Source: an uncultured Anaerotruncus sp. (GTDB taxonomy: Bacteria; Bacillota; Clostridia; Oscillospirales; Ruminococcaceae). From it: DNA of 9,729 bases. Position 1 is the stretch's first letter. Every line of letters starts with the position of its first letter. The notes beneath the pieces are model-generated. The model did not search any database and was not told the DNA's origin. It worked only from the letters and a program-made list of their open reading frames with translations. The stretch spans positions 1-9,729 of the forward strand of contig NZ_CABUCJ010000092.1 of NCBI RefSeq assembly GCF_902490045.1, written 5' to 3'. Position numbers and translations under genes: made by a program. Shown here one piece after another: positions 6,055 to 9,729 of this stretch.

Positions 6055-6714
6055 ATGGTAACATTCGACCAGATCGCCCATAACGAATCCATTAAAACCT
6101 ACATACGCAAGGCGGACGACGCGCTGCGGGTGCTGGGCTATACCGAACACAGCTTCGCGCACGTGACCAAGGTGGCGGGGAAGGCGCGCGAGATCCTGCT
6201 GACGCTCGGCTACCCCGAACGCACGGCGGAGCTCGCGCAGATCGCGGGCTACCTGCACGACATCGGCAACGTCATCAACCGCGCCGACCACGCCCAGAGC
6301 GGCGCGGTCATGGCCTTCCGCATCCTCGACAAGCTGGGCGCGGACGCGGAGGACACCGCCACGATCATCAGCGCGATCGGCAACCACGACGAGGGCACCG
6401 CCGTCGCGGTCGACGCGGTGGCCGCCGCGCTCATACTGGCCGACAAGACAGACGTGCGCCGCTCCCGCGTGCGCAACCGCGACATGGCCACCTTCGACAT
6501 CCACGACCGCGTCAACTACGCCGTCGAGGAGGCCTCCACCGAGATCGCCTCCGACAAGTCCGCGATCACGCTGCGCATCCGCATCGACACCGCGAGCGCG
6601 TCGGTGATGGACTATTTTGAAATCTTCCTCCAGCGCATGCTCCTCTGCCGCAAGGCGGCCGAGCGGCTCGGCCTGCGGTTCGGGCTCGTCATCAACGACC
6701 AGGTGGTTCTGTAG
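6055..6714 (+). CDS. HD-domain metal-dependent phosphohydrolase
   Basis: This encodes a 219-residue soluble protein of the HD superfamily. The metal-binding set is visible in order: H36 (SFAH), the H68-D69 doublet in YLHDIG, H79 in DHAQSGA, H111 in GNHDEGT, and D130 in ILADKTD. HD proteins hydrolyse phosphomonoesters or phosphodiesters of nucleotides. The actual substrate is not evident, since residues 135-219 match no domain I know. The sequence ILADKTDVRRSRVRNRDM at about 127-144 looks like a conserved substrate or dimer region. The ATG follows AAAGGA by 7 bases and a good promoter lies upstream. It is transcribed divergently from the DUF3006-like gene, and its 3' end overlaps the convergent alkyltransferase gene by 23 bases. 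Confidence 0.85.
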   Translation: MVTFDQIAHNESIKTYIRKADDALRVLGYTEHSFAHVTKVAGKAREILLTLGYPERTAELAQIAGYLHDIGNVINRADHAQSGAVMAFRILDKLGADAEDTATIISAIGNHDEGTAVAVDAVAAALILADKTDVRRSRVRNRDMATFDIHDRVNYAVEEASTEIASDKSAITLRIRIDTASASVMDYFEIFLQRMLLCRKAAERLGLRFGLVINDQVVL

Positions 6715-7021
6715 GCCCGTACCACGCGTACCGCTCCATGTCCACAAAGCCCTCGCCGTCCACCGCGACGCCCTCTGCCTCAAGCAGCTTCCGCTGGGCG
6801 TCCGTCCCGCCGAACGCGAAGGAGGGCGCGAGCCGTCCTTCGCGGTTCACAACCCGGTGGCAGGGGATTTCCTCCCCCGGCGCGGGGTTGCGGCGCAGCG
6901 CCCAGCCCACCGCGCGGGAGGCGCGCGGGTTCCCGCAGAGCAGCGCGACCTGCCCGTAGGAGGCCACCCGGCCGCGCGGAATCCGCCGCACGACGTCATA
7001 GACCAGATCGTCAAAGCGCAT
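6692..7021 (-). CDS. single-domain MGMT-type DNA alkyltransferase
   Basis: This encodes 109 residues corresponding only to the C-terminal, DNA-binding domain of O6-alkylguanine-DNA alkyltransferases (Ogt/Ada-C). Y22 lies in SYGQVA, the arginine finger R35 is in ASRAVGWALRRNP, and the catalytic motif is IPCHRV with C54 and H55. E83 (LLEAEG) aligns with the glutamate of the Cys-His-Glu relay. Because the Cys is kept, it is not a classical alkyltransferase-like (Atl) protein, which carries Trp there, and it may still accept alkyl groups from O6-alkylguanine. The N-terminal domain of full-length Ogt (about 60 residues or more) is missing. The ATG at 7021 has AGGGGAGGG 7 bases upstream and a clear promoter. 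An open frame extends past it but has no support. It is divergent from mnmM and convergent with the HD gene. Confidence 0.87.
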   Translation of the reverse strand: MRFDDLVYDVVRRIPRGRVASYGQVALLCGNPRASRAVGWALRRNPAPGEEIPCHRVVNREGRLAPSFAFGGTDAQRKLLEAEGVAVDGEGFVDMERYAWYGPTEPPGR

Positions 7022-7046
7022 ACGAGATCCCTCCCCTCGTTTTTTT

Positions 7047-7075
7047 ATTGTAATGCCTTTTGCCGAATCCTGCAA
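7047..7075 (-). promoter_or_regulatory. promoter for MGMT-type gene
   Basis: On the minus strand the -35 TTGCAG (7070-7075) and -10 TACAAT (7047-7052) are separated by exactly 17 bases. The predicted start is near 7040, giving a leader of about 19 bases that includes the AGGGGAGGG site. No comparable plus-strand promoter for mnmM could be found in the 76-base intergenic region. Confidence 0.65.
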
Positions 7076-7097
7076 CTGCATAGAAAGGGAGTTTTCC

Positions 7098-7667
7098 ATG
7101 CCAAGACCGTTCGGCGCCCTCCAGGTGGCGCACCAGTTCATCGCGTCCCATGTGAAGCCGGGCGCTTTCTGCATCGACGCGACCGCGGGCCGCGGCAACG
7201 ACACCGTCTTCCTCGCCTCCCTCGCCGGGGAGACGGGAAGGGTGCTCGCCTTCGACATCCAGCCGGAGGCGGTGGAAAGCACCCGCGCCCTCATCGGGGA
7301 ACGCGGGTGCTCCGGGTTCGCGCGCGTCGTTCAGGACAGCCACGCCAATATGGCCCGCTACGCCGACCCGGAGTCGGTCGACTGCATCGTCTTCAACTTC
7401 GGCTGGCTGCCCGGCGGCGACCACGCCATCAACACCCGCGCCGAAAGCAGCATCGCCGCCATCGACGCGGGGCTTTCGCTTTTAAAGCCCCGCGGCATCA
7501 TGAGCCTCATCATCTATTACGGGCGGGACACCGGCTACGCCGAGCGGGACGCCCTGCTCGCCTACCTGCGCACGATCGACCACCGCGCCTTTACGGTGGT
7601 CGTCGCGGACTTCTGCAACCGGCCCAACGACCCGCCCCTGCCCGTCTTCATTATAAAGGACGCGTGA
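7098..7667 (+). CDS. mnmM: tRNA (mnm5s2U34)-methyltransferase, YtqB/MnmM family
   Basis: This encodes a 189-residue class I SAM-dependent methyltransferase of the family once called 'putative rRNA methylase' (YtqB). In Bacillus subtilis this family is MnmM, which makes the last methyl transfer to mnm5s2U at the tRNA wobble position. SAM-binding motif I reads DATAGRGND at 27-35, with acidic D53 in FDIQ. The family hallmark NFGWLPGGDH is at 100-109 (YtqB has a close NLGYLPGGDK). The C-terminal end PLPVFIIK is also typical. I chose the ATG at 7098 because AAAGGGAG lies 6 bases upstream. The in-frame ATG at 7053 has no ribosome binding site and falls in the divergent MGMT promoter. It is a housekeeping modification enzyme acting in the cytoplasm. 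Confidence 0.86.
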   Translation: MPRPFGALQVAHQFIASHVKPGAFCIDATAGRGNDTVFLASLAGETGRVLAFDIQPEAVESTRALIGERGCSGFARVVQDSHANMARYADPESVDCIVFNFGWLPGGDHAINTRAESSIAAIDAGLSLLKPRGIMSLIIYYGRDTGYAERDALLAYLRTIDHRAFTVVVADFCNRPNDPPLPVFIIKDA

Positions 7668-7697
7668 GGCGGGGAGCTTTTGAAAAAGTTCCCCGCC
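7668..7697. repeat. long hairpin directly after mnmM
   Basis: Right after the mnmM stop, 7668-7675 (GGCGGGGA) pairs with 7690-7697, and the stem can extend inward through 7676-7680 and 7685-7689. The total is up to 13 pairs with one G-T and a small A-rich loop. There is no T-run after it on either strand, so a classical intrinsic terminator is not supported. It may stabilise the mRNA end or be a dispersed intergenic palindrome. Downstream bases up to the MerR promoter hold only an A/T tract at 7719-7730. Confidence 0.5.
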
Positions 7698-7741
7698 GCC
7701 TTGGAGCGGCAGAGTGGCTTAAAAAAATTTCAACTTCTCCC

Positions 7742-7772
7742 TTGACTCTCCCATTGTGGGATGGTGTAAGCT
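7742..7772 (+). promoter_or_regulatory. MerR-type promoter and operator
   Basis: The -35 TTGACT (7742-7747) and -10 TAAGCT (7767-7772) are 19 bases apart, the over-long spacer characteristic of promoters that MerR proteins untwist. A dyad TCCCA-TTG-TGGGA (7749-7761) is centred in the spacer, with further matching bases outside it. An A/T tract at 7719-7730 lies just upstream and may act as an UP element. It drives the MerR gene at 7808, so autoregulation is likely. Confidence 0.78.
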
Positions 7773-7807
7773 GGCGGTGAGCTCAAAAACAGACGGGAGG
7801 ACGTAAC

Positions 7808-8623
7808 ATGTTCAAGATCGGCGAATTTTCCAAGCTGACGATGATCAGCATCAAGATGCTGCGCCACTACGACGAGATCGGCCTGCTGGCGCCCGAGACG
7901 GTGGACTCCTTCACCGGCTACCGCTATTACAGCGCAAAGCAGCTGGAGGCGGCGGGCAAAATCCAGGCGCTCAAGTCGATGGGGTTCGGATTGGCGACGA
8001 TCCGGGAAATCCTCGCGCAGTACGGCGACGCGGAAAGCTTTCGCCGCTATCTGGCGGTGCGCCTCTCCCAGATGCGGGAGGAATCGCGGGACCTCGGCGC
8101 CCGGCTCGCGATCCTCGAAAACACCATCGAACGATTGGGAAAGGACGATAACAGCATGAAGTACGATGTAACCCTCAAGGAAATTCCCGCCATGCAGGTC
8201 ATGAGCCTGCGCGGCACGATGCCCTCCTACGACCGCGAGGGGGACCTCTGGCAGAAGCTCTACGCCGAGACGGCCGGCCAGCATGTCCAGGCGGCCTCCC
8301 CGGCCTACGCCATCGCCGTCTTCTTCGACGAGGGATTCAAGGAGTCGGACGTCGACGTGGAAATCCGCACGGCGGTCGCCGGCAGCTATCAGGACACCGA
8401 ACACGTCCGCTTCAAGGAGGTCCCGGCCGTGAAGGTCGCCTCCTGCGTCATCCGCGGCAGCTACGCCAGCGTCTCCGACGCGTGCGCGGCGATCGGCGAA
8501 TGGATCGACGCGGGTGGCTGGCGGATCAGCGGCCCGATGTTCAACATCTACCACGTGAGCCCCGCCATGGACCCCAACCCCGAAAACTGGGTGACGGAGA
8601 TCTGCTTCCCGGTGGAAAAGTAA
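7808..8623 (+). CDS. MerR-family regulator with GyrI-like effector domain
   Basis: This encodes a 271-residue transcription activator of the BmrR/BltR/TipA type. The winged helix-turn-helix is at 1-70, with FKIGEFSKLT, MLRHYDEIGLL and TGYRYYSAKQ typical of MerR. A dimerising coiled coil runs from about 76 to 112. The rest, from 117 on, is a GyrI-like small-molecule-binding domain of about 155 residues (VEIRTAV, GPMFNIYHV, VTEICFPVE). Such proteins bind drugs or other hydrophobic cations and switch on promoters with 19-bp spacers. The ATG follows GGGAGGA by 6 bases. The only promoter of that class nearby is its own at 7742-7772. No efflux pump gene is adjacent, so the regulated target, apart from itself, lies elsewhere or is unknown. 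Confidence 0.88.
   Translation: MFKIGEFSKLTMISIKMLRHYDEIGLLAPETVDSFTGYRYYSAKQLEAAGKIQALKSMGFGLATIREILAQYGDAESFRRYLAVRLSQMREESRDLGARLAILENTIERLGKDDNSMKYDVTLKEIPAMQVMSLRGTMPSYDREGDLWQKLYAETAGQHVQAASPAYAIAVFFDEGFKESDVDVEIRTAVAGSYQDTEHVRFKEVPAVKVASCVIRGSYASVSDACAAIGEWIDAGGWRISGPMFNIYHVSPAMDPNPENWVTEICFPVEK
8138..8158 (+). promoter_or_regulatory. possible internal ribosome binding site and start in MerR gene
   Basis: Inside the MerR gene, GGAAAGGA (8138-8145) lies 10 bases before the in-frame ATG at 8156-8158, which is Met117, the first residue of the GyrI-like domain. The linker DNA here is A/T-richer than the flanks. Initiation here would give a separate effector domain of 155 residues, as known for TipAS from tipA in Streptomyces. 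This is a possibility only. Purine-rich stretches also arise by chance in Lys/Gly/Glu codons. Confidence 0.3.
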
Positions 8624-8641
8624 AGACGCGGAGAGACGCCG

Positions 8642-8674
8642 AAGCGCCCCGGCTTTGCCGGGGCGCTTTTATTT
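8642..8674 (+). terminator. intrinsic terminator after MerR gene
   Basis: A perfect GC-rich stem 8644-8653 (GCGCCCCGGC) pairs with 8657-8666 around a TTT loop, with A-T pairs extending it at 8642-8643/8667-8668. A T-rich tract (TTTTATTT, 8667-8674) follows. It begins 18 bases after the MerR stop and works for the plus strand only. On the minus strand no T-run follows, so it would not terminate the convergent ArsC-like transcript by the classical mechanism. Confidence 0.9.
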
Positions 8675-8715
8675 GCCGATTGCCCGGCAGGCGCGCGAAC
8701 GCGTCCGCCGCGCCC

Positions 8716-9057
8716 TCAGGTCCACTCCTTCCACACGTCGGGGCGGTACCCGACGGTGGCCTGCTTCCCGTTTCGCACGATGGGGGTTTTGAGCACCGAG
8801 GGGTATTCCATCAGCTTGTCCGCGATGTTCTCCTCCCCGGCGAGGTAGGCGATGAAGGACTTGTCGTAGTCCTTCGATTTTTCGTCGACGAGCGCCCTCA
8901 CGCCGCCGACGGCGCGCCTGACGCTCTCGAATTCCCCTCTGCTCATGCCGTAGCGGAGAAGGTCGACGCTCTGGAATTTGACGCCGCGTTCCTTGAAGTA
9001 ACGCTCGGCCTTTTTGGTGTCAAAGCACTTGGCCTTGCCGAAAATCTGAATGTTCAT
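8716..9057 (-). CDS. ArsC/Spx-family thioredoxin-fold protein
   Basis: This encodes a 113-residue cytoplasmic protein of the ArsC/Spx family. It opens MNIQIFGKAKCFDTKKAERYF, with the nucleophilic cysteine C11 at the usual place. The second half TPIVRNGKQATVGYRPDVW aligns with the PIV...GF.P..W region of ArsC and YffB-like proteins. C11 is the only cysteine, so there is no Spx-type CxxC redox switch. The arginine that normally precedes P-I-V is T91 here, which argues against a working arsenate reductase. The ATG at 9057 overlaps the stop of the editing gene as ATGA and has AGGAG 6 bases upstream. A longer open frame to 9636 is an out-of-frame reading of that gene. No ars genes are nearby. Function is unknown beyond the fold. 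Confidence 0.82.
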   Translation of the reverse strand: MNIQIFGKAKCFDTKKAERYFKERGVKFQSVDLLRYGMSRGEFESVRRAVGGVRALVDEKSKDYDKSFIAYLAGEENIADKLMEYPSVLKTPIVRNGKQATVGYRPDVWKEWT

Positions 9058-9729
9058 ACCCTGCTCCTGAAAAAGGTTTCGATCTCCTCCCGGCTGCCCG
9101 AAAGGGTCCCCTGCACGAGCTCGGGGCTTCCGCCGCCGCGCCCCGAGAAGGCGGCGTTCAGCTCCCTGCCGAGCGGACGCACGTCGCCGCGCGCGCTGCC
9201 GACCGCGTATTTCCAGCCCTCCCGCTCGCTTCCCGAGAGGACCGCAGCCACCCCGCACCGCTCGCAGAGCGCGAGGCAGAACCGCCGCAGCGCGGGCGGC
9301 TCCATCCCATCCTCGAAGAGAAGGGCGTAGGTCGCGCCCTCCTCGACCTCGCGGGCGCGGTAATGGAAGAGCTCCTCCTGGAGGCGCGCGGCGCGCAGCT
9401 TCAGCGCGTCGTTTTCCGCCTGCATCCGCTCCACCGCCCCGGCGAGCTCCCCGACCTTGGCGGAGAGCATTCCCGAGACCGCATAGGCCTGCGCGTTCTT
9501 TTCCCCGTAGTCGCGGAGCGCGCGGTCCCCGCAGAGCAGCCACACCCGCACGCCGCCCTTGTAGCGCTGGCTGGTGAGCAGCTTGATGACGCCGATTTCG
9601 CCCGTGCGCCGCACATGGGTGCCGCAGCAGGCGCACACGTCGCTGCCCGGCACCGTCACGATGCGCACCCGGCCGGCAAGCTCCTTCTTGCTGCGGTAGT
9701 CGAGGGCGGCAAGCGCCCCGGGGGAGGGG
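9054..9729 (-). CDS. alanyl-tRNA editing protein, AlaX/DHHA1 type (5' end missing)
   Basis: The C-terminal 224 residues are visible, and the frame is open to the window edge, so the N-terminal part is outside. The first visible residues PSPGALAALDYRSKKEL lead into VCACCGTHVRRTGEIGVIK, the Cys-x3-His half of the zinc-binding editing site of AlaRS and AlaX (C34 and H38 of the visible part). A coiled coil spans roughly 90-120, and a DHHA1 domain follows, with its glycine-rich GRGGGSPELVQG at 196-207. AlaX proteins hydrolyse Ser-tRNA(Ala) or Gly-tRNA(Ala) in trans, preventing mistranslation. A GTG at 9668 could look like a start but falls inside the conserved domain. The stop overlaps the ArsC-like start. 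A full alaS is unlikely given the DHHA1 placement and length after the motif, but only the missing part can settle it. Confidence 0.82.
   Translation of the reverse strand, partial: PSPGALAALDYRSKKELAGRVRIVTVPGSDVCACCGTHVRRTGEIGVIKLLTSQRYKGGVRVWLLCGDRALRDYGEKNAQAYAVSGMLSAKVGELAGAVERMQAENDALKLRAARLQEELFHYRAREVEEGATYALLFEDGMEPPALRRFCLALCERCGVAAVLSGSEREGWKYAVGSARGDVRPLGRELNAAFSGRGGGSPELVQGTLSGSREEIETFFRSRV

Noticed and set aside
7053..7097. Earlier ATG for mnmM adding 15 residues
   Set aside because: No ribosome binding site precedes it, it overlaps the MGMT promoter, and the ATG at 7098 has a strong site.
6617..7780. Plus-strand ORF of 387 codons spanning the MGMT-type gene and mnmM
   Set aside because: It crosses three real genes in a different frame, and its His/Arg/Pro-rich translation is noise.
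8690..8714. GGCGCG/CGCGCC inverted repeat (8690-8695 and 8709-8714) as a terminator for the ArsC-like gene
   Set aside because: The stem has only 6 pairs with a 13-base loop, and no T-run follows on the minus strand. Such matches are common by chance in this composition.
8716..9636. A 306-residue ArsC-like fusion protein
   Set aside because: The added N-terminal part is an out-of-frame reading of the editing protein gene; the ATG at 9057 has AGGAG and an ATGA coupling.

Overview
The window looks like ordinary chromosome from a high-GC member of the Clostridia, probably Oscillospiraceae or a relative. The signs are strong AGGAGG-type ribosome binding sites, sigma-A-like promoters with 17-bp spacing, GC-rich third codon positions, a YtqB/MnmM-type methyltransferase and an abundance-type extragenic palindrome. 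The taxonomy is an inference. No rRNA, tRNA, CRISPR array, transposase or phage gene was seen.

Left part (1-5944, all genes on the minus strand). Bases 1-134 hold a cluster of palindromes. Read in the direction of transcription from 5944 leftwards, the genes are a 54-residue DUF3006-like protein, a possible 45-residue ORF joined to it by an ATGA overlap, an L-threonine aldolase-type lyase (ltaE), an EamA/DMT permease, a pentapeptide-repeat protein, and then potA, potB and potC of a polyamine-type ABC importer. A good promoter lies just upstream of ltaE. From ltaE to potC all junctions are overlaps or gaps of at most 33 bp with no terminator, so these six genes may form one transcript. No substrate-binding protein (potD) is visible.

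Middle part (5945-7667). A compact divergent promoter region separates the DUF3006-like gene from an HD-domain phosphohydrolase gene. The HD gene converges on, and overlaps by 23 bp, a single-domain MGMT-type alkyltransferase gene. That gene has its own promoter and diverges from a YtqB/MnmM tRNA methyltransferase gene.

Right part (7668-9729). A MerR-family regulator with a GyrI-like effector domain follows a promoter with the 19-bp spacer and dyad typical of MerR operators, and ends in a strong intrinsic terminator. Convergent to it, an ArsC/Spx-fold thioredoxin-like protein is translationally coupled to an alanyl-tRNA editing protein (AlaX type with DHHA1 domain) that runs off the right edge.

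I found no clearly new system. The observations most worth a check are the possible internal translation start inside the MerR gene (TipA-like), the -35 hexamer that could serve two divergent promoters, the ATGA-coupled 45-codon ORF, and the ArsC-like protein that lacks the usual active-site arginine.
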